Source: Pelorhabdus rhamnosifermentans | GTDB lineage: Bacteria > Bacillota > Negativicutes > UMGS1260 | DNA length: 64,000 bases | Assembly (NCBI RefSeq): GCF_018835585.1 | Contig: NZ_JAHGVE010000004.1 | Coordinates: 62,001 to 126,000 of the forward strand | Direction: 5' to 3' | Part shown: positions 1-8,918 of the stretch, piece by piece | Layout of the letters: each line of letters starts with the position of its first letter | Numbering within the stretch: the stretch's first letter is position 1 | The notes under the pieces: generated by a model | The model's database searches: none | Seen by the model: the letters and a program-made list of their open reading frames with translations, nothing else | What the model was told of the DNA's origin: nothing | Translations under genes and position numbers: made by a program

Positions 1-1896
1 GAAACGAAAATAACGGAGGCTGTGTTTAAGGCTGCTAAAGCCGTAGGTGGCGCGAATAGACAGCTTGCTATGGAAGTGACCCTTGAGGTCATGAAGTATC
101 TTGAGAAAAATTATACTCAGGATGTTTTTGCAGTCGATGATATCCAAGATGCCGTAGAAAAAATATTGATCGAACAAGGTCACGCGAAAACAGCGAAAGC
201 TTACATTCTTTATCGTGCAGAACGTACAAGGATTCGCGAAGGTAAATCCGATTTAATGGATGCAGTGGCAGATATTTTGGTTGAAACAAGTCGGGAAAAT
301 GCCAATGTATCTAATTCTCCCTCAGCTAAGATGTTGCAAATTGCCAGTGCAGCAAGTAAAACTTATTATTTGCATCGATTAATTCCTGAGAAAATGGCTG
401 CGGCCCACACGAGGGGGGATATTCATATTCATGACCTCGATTTTTATGGAAAGACTTTAACTTGTGTGCAAATTCCCCTCGGAAAATTACTCCAACATGG
501 TTTTAATAATGGACACGGTTTTATTCGTCCGCCCAAGCGGCCATCATCAGCCACTGCACTTGCTGCTATTATTTTGCAAAGTTCGCAAAATGATATGCAT
601 GGCGGTCAGAGCTTCGCTTTTTTTGATCGCGATATGGCACCTTATATGGAAAATGCTAGTGATGACGAAGTATATCAAGCCATGGAGGCACTGATTTATA
701 ATCTCAATAGCATGCATTCACGTGCGGGAGCTCAGGTTCCCTTTTCCAGCCTGAATTTGGGGCAAGATACCTCAAAGGGTGGACGAGCTGTGACGAAAAA
801 TGTGTTATTAGCTTATGAAAAAGGCTTGGGGTATGGCGAAAATCCTATTTTCCCAAATATTATTTTTCGTTTAAAGGCGGGGGTTAATTTTAATCCAGGC
901 GATCCCAATTATGATTTGTTTAAATTAGCTATTCGCGTGGCTGCGCAGCGTTTAAATCCTACATTTAGTTTTATGGATGCTTCATTTAATGCTGCTTATG
1001 GTGATCAAGTGGGGTATATGGGGTGTCGAACACGGACAGTTGCCAATCGGCGAGGGCCGGAAGTAACAGATGGACGTGGTAATTTAAGTTTTACAACGAT
1101 TAATCTGCCGCGTTTGGCTATTAAGGCCAAGCGGGATGTCATGAAGTTCTATCAAAACCTCTCGGATATTTTTGATTTAGTTTGTGAGCAACTATTTCAC
1201 CGTTATGAAGTGCAAGCGGCTCTTAGGGTAAAAGATATGCCATTTTTGATGGGACAGCATCTATATTTAGATTCGGATGAGTTAAAGCCAACAGATCGCA
1301 TTGAAAAAGCCATTAAACATGGTACTTTATCGATTGGTTTTATTGGTTTGGCTGAAGCTCTAGTTTCTCTTACGGGGCATCATCATGGTGAAAGTGAGGA
1401 CAGTCAAGTTCTTGGTGAAGAAATTGTGGCTTTTATGCGTGATAAGGCCGACAAGGCCTGTGATTATTACAATCTAAACTACTCTTTGTTAGCAACGCCT
1501 GCCGAAGGGCTATCAGGCCGCTTTGTTAAGATGGATCGCAAGGAATATGGTGTTCTGCCTGGTGTAACGGATCAAGAATATTATACGAATTCTTTTCATG
1601 TTCCTGTGCACTATTCCATCAGTGCATATGATAAAATTTGTAAAGAAGGCGTTTATCACAAATACTGCAATGCCGGGCATATTAGTTATGTCGAATTTAC
1701 ATCTCCGCCCGTAAATAACTTGTCTGCTGTTGAAGACATTATTCGCCATATGGCACGCTGCGATTTTGGTTATGCTGGTATTAATTTTCCTGTTGATTTT
1801 TGTGAAAAATGCGGTTATCTTGGTGTGATTGAAAGCGATGCCTGCCCCTCTTGCGGAACGACTATTACAAGACGGATACATCGTCAAGACACCTAA
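1..1896 (+). CDS. nrdD: Anaerobic (class III) ribonucleoside-triphosphate reductase, 5' end outside window
   Basis: Reduces ribonucleoside triphosphates to dNTPs without oxygen, using a glycyl radical installed by NrdG. The frame is open from base 1: the codons before the GTG at 22 read ETKITEA and continue into VFKAAKAVGG, a typical ATP-cone stretch, so the real start lies upstream and 22 is not the start. The body has the NrdD signatures HIHDLDFY, HGGQSFAFFD and NLPRLA. Near the C terminus two CxxC pairs (CEKC, CPSC) form the zinc site. The family normally continues with RRITGY(L) carrying the radical glycine, but this frame ends TRRIHRQDT. A GY pair followed by IVKT is readable one frame over from 1874. 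The catalytic tail is therefore missing or frameshifted. nrdG follows 29 bases later. Family certain, integrity uncertain. Confidence 0.93.
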   Translation, partial: ETKITEAVFKAAKAVGGANRQLAMEVTLEVMKYLEKNYTQDVFAVDDIQDAVEKILIEQGHAKTAKAYILYRAERTRIREGKSDLMDAVADILVETSRENANVSNSPSAKMLQIASAASKTYYLHRLIPEKMAAAHTRGDIHIHDLDFYGKTLTCVQIPLGKLLQHGFNNGHGFIRPPKRPSSATALAAIILQSSQNDMHGGQSFAFFDRDMAPYMENASDDEVYQAMEALIYNLNSMHSRAGAQVPFSSLNLGQDTSKGGRAVTKNVLLAYEKGLGYGENPIFPNIIFRLKAGVNFNPGDPNYDLFKLAIRVAAQRLNPTFSFMDASFNAAYGDQVGYMGCRTRTVANRRGPEVTDGRGNLSFTTINLPRLAIKAKRDVMKFYQNLSDIFDLVCEQLFHRYEVQAALRVKDMPFLMGQHLYLDSDELKPTDRIEKAIKHGTLSIGFIGLAEALVSLTGHHHGESEDSQVLGEEIVAFMRDKADKACDYYNLNYSLLATPAEGLSGRFVKMDRKEYGVLPGVTDQEYYTNSFHVPVHYSISAYDKICKEGVYHKYCNAGHISYVEFTSPPVNNLSAVEDIIRHMARCDFGYAGINFPVDFCEKCGYLGVIESDACPSCGTTITRRIHRQDT

Positions 1897-1925
1897 GCTT
1901 TATTCGATGAAGTGGAGGATTCGGT

Positions 1926-2441
1926 ATGATTCGATATAAAGATATTTTGGCTGAATCTCTTGTCGATGGCGTAGGGTTGCGTGTGACAGCTTTTTTGCAA
2001 GGCTGCCCGCGTCATTGTCAAGGTTGTCATAATCCCTTGTTGCTTCCCATGGAAGGGGGGTATGAGGTATCAGAAGAAAAATTTGTTGATAAAATTTTAG
2101 CCCTTGTAACGCCTATCCATCATGGCATTACGTTTAGTGGCGGTGATCCCTTGGCGCAGCCGGAAGCTTTGTTTAAGACAATTGATCTTATTAAACGTCG
2201 TCAGCCACGTCTCAATATTTGGGTTTACACAGGCTATACGTATGAAGAGGTACAACGAGTACCGGTATTGTCATTGATTGATGTCCTTGTAGATGGACCC
2301 TTTGTAATGGCTGAAAAGGATCTTGATCTACCTTTTCGGGGATCAGCCAATCAGCGAATTATTGATATGGAGCAAACTCGTCAAAAGGGTTGCGTTACTG
2401 TCTTGCCTCTCGAGAAGACGGCGCGATCTTGGGCAAGCTAA
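1926..2441 (+). CDS. nrdG: Anaerobic ribonucleotide reductase activating protein (radical SAM)
   Basis: Radical SAM activase that generates the glycyl radical on NrdD. The 171-residue product has the CxxxCxxC cluster motif CPRHCQGC near residue 27, preceded by the GVGLRVTAFLQG loop, and the SAM-binding GGDP motif (TFSGGDPL). The RFRGSANQRIID-like segment near the C terminus is typical of NrdG. The ATG at 1926 has a GGAGG-type site just upstream (about 1914-1918). It follows nrdD closely and is followed by a strong terminator, so nrdDG forms one transcript. Length is normal for the family. Confidence 0.95.
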   Translation: MIRYKDILAESLVDGVGLRVTAFLQGCPRHCQGCHNPLLLPMEGGYEVSEEKFVDKILALVTPIHHGITFSGGDPLAQPEALFKTIDLIKRRQPRLNIWVYTGYTYEEVQRVPVLSLIDVLVDGPFVMAEKDLDLPFRGSANQRIIDMEQTRQKGCVTVLPLEKTARSWAS

Positions 2442-2474
2442 CATCATAGTATCAAGTAAAAAAAGCGGATTTGG

Positions 2475-2506
2475 GCAGTCTCATTTTAGATGGGACTGCT
2501 TTTTTA
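2475..2506 (+). terminator. Rho-independent terminator after nrdG
   Basis: A 10-bp stem (2475-2484 with 2490-2499, one G-T pair) with a 5-base loop, followed by a run of six T. It closes the nrdDG transcript. Confidence 0.9.
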
Positions 2507-2628
2507 CATAATTTATCTGAGCAAGACAAAGAATACAGTGGTTGCAGAATAAAATTACATCAGTAGCAGGAAAAAATTAACCACGTGGTAAACTTTCTAT
2601 GTAGATGCATTATTTGGGAGGCTGTCTT

Positions 2629-4377
2629 ATGTCCTGGTCTATTAAACAAAAATTATATGAACGTTATCAACAAGAAGAACAGCCAAAAAGGAGTCAGTCC
2701 GGCGATCGGCTGGAAGTGGCACTCGCTTTCCCGAATACGTATCATGTGGGTATGTCTAATTTGGGTTTTCAGGTTATCTATCGGGAGATTAATTCGAGAG
2801 TTGGTACGCTTTGTGACCGTTTTTTTTATCCTGATAAGGCTGATTTAGTTGATCATGAACGTACCGAAATGCCGTTACTCAGTTTGGAACGGCAAAAGGT
2901 GCTATCTTCTTATAACATCGTTGCTTTTGCGGTTTCATTTGAAATGGACTATCTTCATTTACTCGCGATGTTAAAGCTCGGACGAGTACCGATCTGGTCC
3001 AAAGAACGTAAAAATAAGGACCCTTTTGTTGTTGTTGGCGGTCCCTGTGCCACCTTTAATCCGGAGCCTTTGGCTGAATTTGTGGATGCTTTTGTGATTG
3101 GTGAGGGAGAAGAAGTGATTCACGAAATTCTTGCTGTTTATGAGAAAGGACAACAAGAAGGTCTCAGTAGAGATGAGGTTTTACTGGAGATAGCGAGCGT
3201 TCCGGGTGTGTATGTGCCACGTTTTTATCAGCCTGTATATGGTACAGAGGGCATTATTGAACGATTTGATTGTCTGCAAGCTGTCCCGGAACGTGTTGAA
3301 CGACGTTGGATTAAAAATATTGGGCACCATCCAGCCGAAACGACAGTTGTTACCGGAAATACGGAATTTAAGGATATGTATTTAATTGAAATTGCCCGCG
3401 GTTGCGGGCGGCATTGTCGTTTTTGCATGGCTGGTTATTGTTTCAGGAGACCACGGGTTCAGCCACTTTCTGTACTGGAACAGGCTATTGACCGCGCTCA
3501 AAAGTACCGTAATAAAGTGGGATTGGTTGGGGCGGCTATTTCGGATTACCCTGAAATTGATGCATTGTGTGCGATGATTTTAAAGAAAAATATGACGTTA
3601 TCTGTGGCTTCGCTCCGGGCGGATACACTTACGCCCGCATTAGCAGCTATGTTAGCTCGAAGTGGTCAGCGAACCATAACTTTAGCACCTGAGGCAGGCA
3701 GTACTAAGTTGCGACAGGTCATTAATAAGGGGATTAGTAATGATGATTTAGAACGGGCTATGGACCTTGCCGTTCAGGCCAAAATTCCTCATGTTCGTTT
3801 TTATATTATGGTCGGGCTGCCTTTTGAGCAAGACGAAGATATTGAGGCCATTATTACTCTTGCTCGTTATATGAAGGCAAAAATGGATCAGTCACAGAGT
3901 AATGGCAAGTTAACGCTCAGTATTAATCCCTTTGTTCCCAAGCCGTTTACACCTTTTCAATGGCTCCCAATGACGCCGATGAAGATCGTTGAAGATCGTC
4001 TGAAAAAAATCAAGAAATCTTTGCGTGGTGACAGGCGAATTGAAGTTTTAATTGAATCACCGAAAGAAGCCTATATTCAAGGCATACTTGCCCGGGGTGA
4101 TCGGCGGTTGGCTCAGCCTCTTGTTCATTGTTTAGAAAAGGGCAATTTAAAAGCCTTGAAAAAAGGCTTGGATCAGGCTGGACTCAATGAAGATTTTTAT
4201 CTTTATCGTTCACGTGAATTTGGTGAATGTCTCCCCTGGCATGTACTTGATATGGGATTAAATCCAGGCTATTTAGAGCAGGAATTAGAAAAATCTCGAC
4301 GCCTGCAAGCAACAGAACCTTGCAGGGAAGGTTGTCGTCGCTGCGGCGTCTGTATAGAAGGAGAATCTCATGAATGA
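2629..4377 (+). CDS. TIGR03960-type radical SAM protein with N-terminal B12-binding-like domain
   Basis: Large radical SAM protein of unknown reaction. The N-terminal ~200 residues look like the B12-binding-like domain (ALAFPNTYHVGMSNLG, then VVGGPCATFNPEPL and VIGEGEEV). The radical SAM core starts at IARGCGRHCRFCMAG, with the CxxxCxxC cluster. The C terminus carries a Cys cluster (CREGCRRCGVC). In many Bacillota this family sits next to a TIGR03936/DUF2344 protein, which is absent here. The ATG at 2629 has GGGAG 8 bases upstream; the earlier in-frame ATG at 2605 has no such site. Its end overlaps the next gene by 8 bases, suggesting coupled translation. Family assignment is firm; function is unknown. 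Confidence 0.85.
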   Translation: MSWSIKQKLYERYQQEEQPKRSQSGDRLEVALAFPNTYHVGMSNLGFQVIYREINSRVGTLCDRFFYPDKADLVDHERTEMPLLSLERQKVLSSYNIVAFAVSFEMDYLHLLAMLKLGRVPIWSKERKNKDPFVVVGGPCATFNPEPLAEFVDAFVIGEGEEVIHEILAVYEKGQQEGLSRDEVLLEIASVPGVYVPRFYQPVYGTEGIIERFDCLQAVPERVERRWIKNIGHHPAETTVVTGNTEFKDMYLIEIARGCGRHCRFCMAGYCFRRPRVQPLSVLEQAIDRAQKYRNKVGLVGAAISDYPEIDALCAMILKKNMTLSVASLRADTLTPALAAMLARSGQRTITLAPEAGSTKLRQVINKGISNDDLERAMDLAVQAKIPHVRFYIMVGLPFEQDEDIEAIITLARYMKAKMDQSQSNGKLTLSINPFVPKPFTPFQWLPMTPMKIVEDRLKKIKKSLRGDRRIEVLIESPKEAYIQGILARGDRRLAQPLVHCLEKGNLKALKKGLDQAGLNEDFYLYRSREFGECLPWHVLDMGLNPGYLEQELEKSRRLQATEPCREGCRRCGVCIEGESHE

Positions 4378-5182
4378 GTTTCAGTTACGACAGATTCGAG
4401 GAATGAAAATAGGAACATTTACCCATTTTGATAAGTATAGTATTTCTCATGGTATTTCTACACGACATGGCGGTGTTAGCAAAAAGCCGTATGAATCACT
4501 TAATCTTGCTCTTCATACGGGAGACCAAAAAAATGACGTGCTTACGAACCGGAGACGGTTTTGTCAGGCTGTTGGTGTATCTTTTGATGATACCGTCACA
4601 GCGGAGCAAGTCCACGGTTCTCACATTACCGTGGTTACAGCCGTGGATGCTGGTAAAGGAATGCTCAATTACGAGGATTCCATCGCGAAAACAGATGCTC
4701 TTATTACGAATGTAGCCGGACTTTCTCTTATGTTGTGTTACGCCGATTGTGTTCCTGTACTTATTGCTGACCCCAAACAAAAAGTAGTGGCAGTCAGTCA
4801 TGCTGGCTGGAAGGGAACGGTGGCGGCGATTGCTCAAAAAACAGTGCAAAAAATGATGGACGAATTTGGTTGTCAGGCTGTCGATTGTCTTGTAGGCATT
4901 GGTCCTTCTATTGGTTTTTGCAGTTATGAGGTAGACGAGCAGGTGATTTCTGAATTGCAACGAGCCTTTTCCTGGTGGGCACGTGTTGTCAAACCAGAAG
5001 GAAAGAAGTGGAAATTTGATTTATGGCAAGCCAATGCGAAGCAGCTTATGGATATTGGCGTCGCGGAAGAGAATATTATTTGCAGCAATTTTTGTACAGC
5101 ATGTAATAAGGATTTATTTTTTTCCCATCGTGCTGAACGGGGGCAAACAGGCCGTATGGCGGCCATTATTTCTTTGCCTTAA
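4370..5182 (+). CDS. pgeF: YfiH/PgeF family protein (purine nucleoside phosphorylase / laccase-domain)
   Basis: 270-residue cytoplasmic protein of the YfiH (DUF152, multi-copper polyphenol oxidase-like) family. Members have been reported as purine nucleoside phosphorylase/adenosine deaminase enzymes and as peptidoglycan-editing factors. Visible signatures are the STRHGGVSKKPY start, the metal-site segment LCYADCVPVL and AVSHAGWKGT, and a C-terminal FFSHRAERGQTGRMAA. The start ATG at 4370 has an AGGAGA site and overlaps the preceding radical SAM gene by 8 bases. Which activity applies cannot be decided from sequence. Confidence 0.88.
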   Translation: MNEFQLRQIRGMKIGTFTHFDKYSISHGISTRHGGVSKKPYESLNLALHTGDQKNDVLTNRRRFCQAVGVSFDDTVTAEQVHGSHITVVTAVDAGKGMLNYEDSIAKTDALITNVAGLSLMLCYADCVPVLIADPKQKVVAVSHAGWKGTVAAIAQKTVQKMMDEFGCQAVDCLVGIGPSIGFCSYEVDEQVISELQRAFSWWARVVKPEGKKWKFDLWQANAKQLMDIGVAEENIICSNFCTACNKDLFFSHRAERGQTGRMAAIISLP

Positions 5183-5206
5183 GCCTTAAATGAAACACAA
5201 GTCTTA

Positions 5207-5234
5207 TTGTTTGGATGAACGAATGTGATATAAT
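5207..5234 (+). promoter_or_regulatory. Probable sigma-A promoter (extended -10) for yggS-sepF-proC
   Basis: TATAAT at 5229-5234 preceded by TG one base upstream (extended -10), with a TTGTTT-like -35 at 5207-5212, spacer 16. It lies in the 158-base gap before yggS. Confidence 0.6.
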
Positions 5235-5341
5235 TATGTTAATTTAGGAATTTTATTACTATTTATGTAAATTTTCTATTTGCAAAGAGGAAAAATTTAT
5301 TTATCAGCGAATAATTCAAATTAGGAACGGAGGGGCGACTC

Positions 5342-6064
5342 ATGTCCATTCAAAATAATATTGCAATTGTTGAACGAAACATTCAGACAGCCATGAGAGA
5401 GCGGGCGAATATTTCTGGTCAAGCACTTGTACCTGTCAAGCTAATTGCCGTGACGAAAAATCATACGCCAGCAGAAATGCAGCAAGCCATTGATTATGGA
5501 TTAACGACGATTGGTGAAAATCGAGTTCAAGAGGCTGTCGCGAAGTATGACATTTTCGGGCGCAAACTGGAATATCACTTGTTAGGACATCTGCAGACAA
5601 ATAAGGTTAAGCAAGCCGTTCCGTTATTTGATTTAATCCATTCACTTGACAGCGAGAAACTTGCCAGACATATTAGCAGGGTTGCTGGCGAATTGGCTAA
5701 AATTCAGCCTGCGCTGCTTGAGGTCAATGTGGCAGGAGAAGCAACAAAACAGGGCGTTTCTCTTGCAGATGTTCTTGATTTTGCACGTATGGTGAGTTCA
5801 TTGCCCAACCTTGTTGTTGCGGGATTAATGACAGTGGCGCCTCATTTTGATGATCCCGAGGAGACGCGACCGTTATTTCACACTTTATATGACAAATTTA
5901 TGGAATTGAAGCAAGCTTGTATACCTAACTGTACCATGGAATGGTTGTCGATGGGAATGACGAATGATTATTCTGTGGCCATTGAAGAAGGTGCCAATAT
6001 GGTCAGGGTCGGTACAGCCATTTTCGGTGCCCGTAATTATGATATTGAGCTGACGAGGAGGTAG
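5342..6064 (+). CDS. YggS/PLPBP family pyridoxal-phosphate homeostasis protein
   Basis: 240-residue PLP-binding protein with an alanine-racemase-like barrel and no known catalytic turnover; family members buffer PLP and affect amino-acid homeostasis. Seen: LIAVTKNHTP with the PLP lysine, TIGENRVQE, HLLGHLQTNK, and the C-terminal LSMGMTNDYSVAIEEGANMVRVGTAIFG stretch typical of the family (quoted in parts: LSMGMTNDY, VRVGTAIFG). ATG at 5342 follows GGAGG. It sits upstream of sepF, the usual place in Bacillota division clusters. Confidence 0.93.
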   Translation: MSIQNNIAIVERNIQTAMRERANISGQALVPVKLIAVTKNHTPAEMQQAIDYGLTTIGENRVQEAVAKYDIFGRKLEYHLLGHLQTNKVKQAVPLFDLIHSLDSEKLARHISRVAGELAKIQPALLEVNVAGEATKQGVSLADVLDFARMVSSLPNLVVAGLMTVAPHFDDPEETRPLFHTLYDKFMELKQACIPNCTMEWLSMGMTNDYSVAIEEGANMVRVGTAIFGARNYDIELTRR

Positions 6065-6068
6065 TAAT

Positions 6069-6506
6069 ATGAAATTAATGGAAAAAGTATGGGGTAGTTT
6101 AGGTTTGTTGGAACCTGTAGAAGATGACGAACGGATAAAGCCAGAAGATTTTGAACCGAAAAACAAGAAAGGTGTAGGAACACTGATAGCAGGTAGTAAT
6201 GTTGTTAATTTACCCACGGCCCAAAAACAGCTGAAAGTGATGGTTGTCGAACCATTATCTTTTGACGATGCTCAGAATGTAGCAGAGTATCTGAAAAATC
6301 GTAAGCCTGTCGTAGTCAATTTTGAGCATTGCGAGGATAATCTTTCTAAGCGGATGATTGATTTTATTAGTGGGACAACTTATGCTTTAAATGGCAGTAT
6401 TCAAAAAATCGGTAATCATATCTTTTTGTGTGCTCCCAATAATGTCGATGTGTCTTTTGCATCGCGTGATGATGGTGAAAAGACGGTTTTACCCTGGATG
6501 AAGTAA
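6069..6506 (+). CDS. sepF: Cell division protein SepF
   Basis: 145 residues. SepF polymerises into rings that bundle and tether FtsZ to the membrane. The N terminus (MKLMEKVWGSLGLLEP) fits the amphipathic membrane anchor, followed by a charged linker and the globular C-terminal domain (VVEPLSFDDAQNVAEYLKN, VVNFEHC, RMIDFISGTTYALNG). It starts 4 bases after yggS with GAGGAGG as ribosome site, so the two are co-transcribed. Context (yggS, proC, ylmH, divIVA) is the conserved division-site neighbourhood. Confidence 0.95.
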   Translation: MKLMEKVWGSLGLLEPVEDDERIKPEDFEPKNKKGVGTLIAGSNVVNLPTAQKQLKVMVVEPLSFDDAQNVAEYLKNRKPVVVNFEHCEDNLSKRMIDFISGTTYALNGSIQKIGNHIFLCAPNNVDVSFASRDDGEKTVLPWMK

Positions 6507-6528
6507 GGTGGAGCTATAGGAGGATAAT

Positions 6529-7347
6529 ATGTTAAGTCAAGCAAAAATTAGTTTTATTGGCGGCGGAGCTATGGCTGAAGCGCTGCTTTCAGGCCTGCTC
6601 AAAACAGGTCTTGTTGCGGCTGACCAGATTTGTGTTGCTGATATTAATGTGGACAGATTAGCTACTTTGGAAAAAAAGTTTCAAATTACAACAAATGTTA
6701 ATAGCAGACAGGTAGCTGAAAAGTCCGATATTTTATTTTTAACGGTTAAACCACAAGTTGTGGAGACAGTATTTAAAACACTTCAGTCGGCGGTGAAGCC
6801 TGAGACGCTTGTTGTCTCGATTGTGGCTGGCTTGACACTAGAGCGTCTTGAAGCGGCTTTTGCTCAAAACAGTGTCATTCGAGTGATGCCGAATACGCCC
6901 CTTGCTGTCGGGCAAGGAATGGCTGCGATTGCTGTGGGTAGTAAAGCAACAGAAGAGCAGGCGCAGGATGTACTGACGATTTTTCAGTCAGCAGGGAAAG
7001 CTGTTCGGGTGGCTGAAAAAGACTTGGATGCAGTGACAGGGTTATCTGGCAGCGGTCCAGCGTATGCTTTCCTAATGGTCGATGCTTTGGCTGATGCAGG
7101 TGTGCGTGCTGGATTACCACGGGCCATGTCGATTACGCTTGCGGCGCAGACATTGCTTGGAGCTGCTAAGATGGTGCTTGAAACAGGGGAGCATCCGGCT
7201 CAGTTGCGCGATATGGTGACATCGCCAGGAGGAACAGCGATTGCTGGCGTACATGCTCTTGAGCGTGGTGGTGTTCGCGTAGCTCTAATTGATGCCGTTA
7301 TGGCGGCAACAAAGAGATCAAAGGATTTGGGGAAAAAGCATGAGTGA
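6529..7347 (+). CDS. proC: Pyrroline-5-carboxylate reductase
   Basis: Catalyses the last step of proline synthesis, NAD(P)H-dependent reduction of 1-pyrroline-5-carboxylate. 272 residues, normal length. N-terminal Rossmann motif FIGGGAMAEALLSG, then VIRVMPNTPLAVGQG, GLSGSGPAYAFLMVDALADAG and the C-terminal MVTSPGGTAIAGVHALE, all hallmarks of the family. The ATG at 6529 has AGGAGG upstream. Overlaps ylmH by 8 bases. Confidence 0.97.
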   Translation: MLSQAKISFIGGGAMAEALLSGLLKTGLVAADQICVADINVDRLATLEKKFQITTNVNSRQVAEKSDILFLTVKPQVVETVFKTLQSAVKPETLVVSIVAGLTLERLEAAFAQNSVIRVMPNTPLAVGQGMAAIAVGSKATEEQAQDVLTIFQSAGKAVRVAEKDLDAVTGLSGSGPAYAFLMVDALADAGVRAGLPRAMSITLAAQTLLGAAKMVLETGEHPAQLRDMVTSPGGTAIAGVHALERGGVRVALIDAVMAATKRSKDLGKKHE

Positions 7348-8125
7348 ACGGGAAAAAATTCTGCGGTATTATCGCGCAGAAGGGGAAGGCGACATTGCAG
7401 CTAAACTGGTTGATGCAGCTGAAAGCGTCGCTCGTAATACAAAGGTAAAGGTATCGGAATTTCTAGATCCTCGTGGCTTTGCCATAGCTGAAACGGTCAT
7501 TGCTCATTATGAAGGGGTACGACTCGAAGCTTTTGGTGGTTATCAAGGTGCAGAAAGAGTGAAGGTTGCTTTTGTCCAACAAGATTTTGCTGGCAAGATT
7601 TCTTATAATCTGACCGCTGTAGCCATTCAATGGGACAAACGTTTTGCCCATGTGGGTCATCGAGATATTCTTGGAGCTGTGCTCGGTCTAGGTATAGAGC
7701 GTGGCGTGCTAGGTGATATTGTTATGAGCAGTGACGGTTGTTATGTTATGCTTGATAAAACGCTAATCGATTTTTTGTTAACGGGGTTAACGCAGGTAGG
7801 TGCAACAAGTGTTACTGTGAGTGAAATAAATTTAGCTGAAATTCCCCCGAAGGAGGAAAAATTAAAAGAAATTCGCACTACAGCGGCTTCACTCCGATTG
7901 GATGTTATTGCTGCGGCGGGTTTCGGAACGAGCCGGACGAAAATGGCTGATGATATTGTCGCTGATAAGGTGAAATTGAATTGGCAGGGAGTACGAAAAA
8001 GTGATCATGCTGTGAAAGCAGGTGACATTATTTCGATGCGGGGCCGTGGTCGTTTGGAAGTTAGCGAAATTTTAGGGACAACGAAAAAAGGTCGTTTGAG
8101 CTTGCTTTTAAAACGCTACATGTGA
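7340..8125 (+). CDS. ylmH: YlmH family S4-domain RNA-binding protein
   Basis: 261 residues from ATG 7340, chosen because GGGGAAA lies just upstream and the start overlaps proC. An N-terminal YlmH domain (FLDPRGFAIAE, HVGHRDILGAVLGLGIERGVLGDI as separate blocks) is followed by a C-terminal S4 RNA-binding fold (LRLDVIAAAGFGTSRTK; KLNWQGVRKSDHAVKAGD). In other Bacillota it is linked to division and binds RNA/ribosomes. It sits between proC and divIVA, the common order. Confidence 0.92.
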   Translation: MSEREKILRYYRAEGEGDIAAKLVDAAESVARNTKVKVSEFLDPRGFAIAETVIAHYEGVRLEAFGGYQGAERVKVAFVQQDFAGKISYNLTAVAIQWDKRFAHVGHRDILGAVLGLGIERGVLGDIVMSSDGCYVMLDKTLIDFLLTGLTQVGATSVTVSEINLAEIPPKEEKLKEIRTTAASLRLDVIAAAGFGTSRTKMADDIVADKVKLNWQGVRKSDHAVKAGDIISMRGRGRLEVSEILGTTKKGRLSLLLKRYM

Positions 8126-8157
8126 ATGGGCGAGAAGGATGACATGGAGGAGTGTTC

Positions 8158-8613
8158 ATGCTAACACCGCTGGATATTCAAAATAGAGAATTCAAACGTA
8201 GTTTTCGTGGCTACAATGAGGATGAGATTGACAGTTTTTTAGATCAAGTAATCAAAGATTACGAGCAGCTATATCGAGAAAACGTGGAATTGAAAGAAAC
8301 GATTGAACGCATAAGCGGTAAGCTGGAGAATTATCAGCATATGGAAAACACGCTGCATAGTACGCTCGTTATTGCTCAGGAAACTGCTGAGGAAGTCAAA
8401 TTAAATGCTAAAAAAGAGTCGGAACTTGTCATGAAAGAAGCCGAGATTCAGGCGCAGCGCATGATTGATGAAGCAACAAGCAAAGTACGGCGTATGACAG
8501 GTGAGTATGAAGAAATTAACAAGCAATTGCAGATTTATCGTACGCGCATGAAAACCTTGCTGCAAGCACAGCTTGAAATGATAGCTCAAGCTGCAGAAGA
8601 TGAAGATTCTTAA
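8158..8613 (+). CDS. divIVA: DivIVA-domain cell pole/septum protein
   Basis: 151 residues from ATG 8158 (GGAGG 7 bases upstream; the GTG at 8152 is too close to it). N-terminal LTPLDIQNREFKRSFRGY(N) membrane-curvature segment with the conserved F and R residues, then EIDSFLDQVI and a long coiled coil rich in E, K and Q (about residues 30-140). DivIVA marks negative membrane curvature at septa and poles. Shorter than B. subtilis DivIVA but typical for this family. Ends just before the ileS leader promoter. Confidence 0.93.
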   Translation: MLTPLDIQNREFKRSFRGYNEDEIDSFLDQVIKDYEQLYRENVELKETIERISGKLENYQHMENTLHSTLVIAQETAEEVKLNAKKESELVMKEAEIQAQRMIDEATSKVRRMTGEYEEINKQLQIYRTRMKTLLQAQLEMIAQAAEDEDS

Positions 8614-8614
8614 T

Positions 8615-8643
8615 TTGACTAATGGATATTAATTCGGTATAAT
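8615..8643 (+). promoter_or_regulatory. Promoter of the ileS T-box leader
   Basis: TTGACT at 8615-8620, 17-base spacer, TATAAT at 8638-8643: near-consensus sigma-A promoter immediately after the divIVA stop. Confidence 0.9.
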
Positions 8644-8649
8644 GCAGGT

Positions 8650-8898
8650 ATATTCGTAAGTAAAGTGATGATAGGGATAAGTAATCTGCCATGTGCTTCG
8701 TCAGCGAGCTAGGAAGAGTGTAAGCCTAGTAGTGTCATGCAGTTGAATATCACCCTGGAACTGTAAGGCTGAACCTTTTTTAAGTAGGCTTTGACGTTTA
8801 ACGGGCGTTACTCCGTTACTTAAGTGACAGTAAACATCTGTCATGAGGGTGGTACCACGAGAATAGCCTCTCGTCCCTTAGGGATGAGGGGTTTTTTG
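8650..8898 (+). promoter_or_regulatory. T-box leader, isoleucine-responsive (ileS)
   Basis: The T-box core AGGGTGGTACCACG lies at 8846-8859 and is followed by a terminator (8867-8877 pairing with 8881-8891, then six T). The core also takes part in the competing antiterminator. Uncharged tRNA-Ile binding would stabilise the antiterminator and let ileS be transcribed. A candidate AUC isoleucine specifier is at 8749-8751 in a GAATATCACC context. This leader fills the whole ~300-base gap between divIVA and ileS. Confidence 0.92.
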
Positions 8899-8918
8899 AT
8901 ATTTTTGGAGGTGTGAAC

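Noticed and set aside
8650-8898. A small-RNA gene in the gap before ileS
   Set aside because: The T-box core and terminator account for the whole gap.
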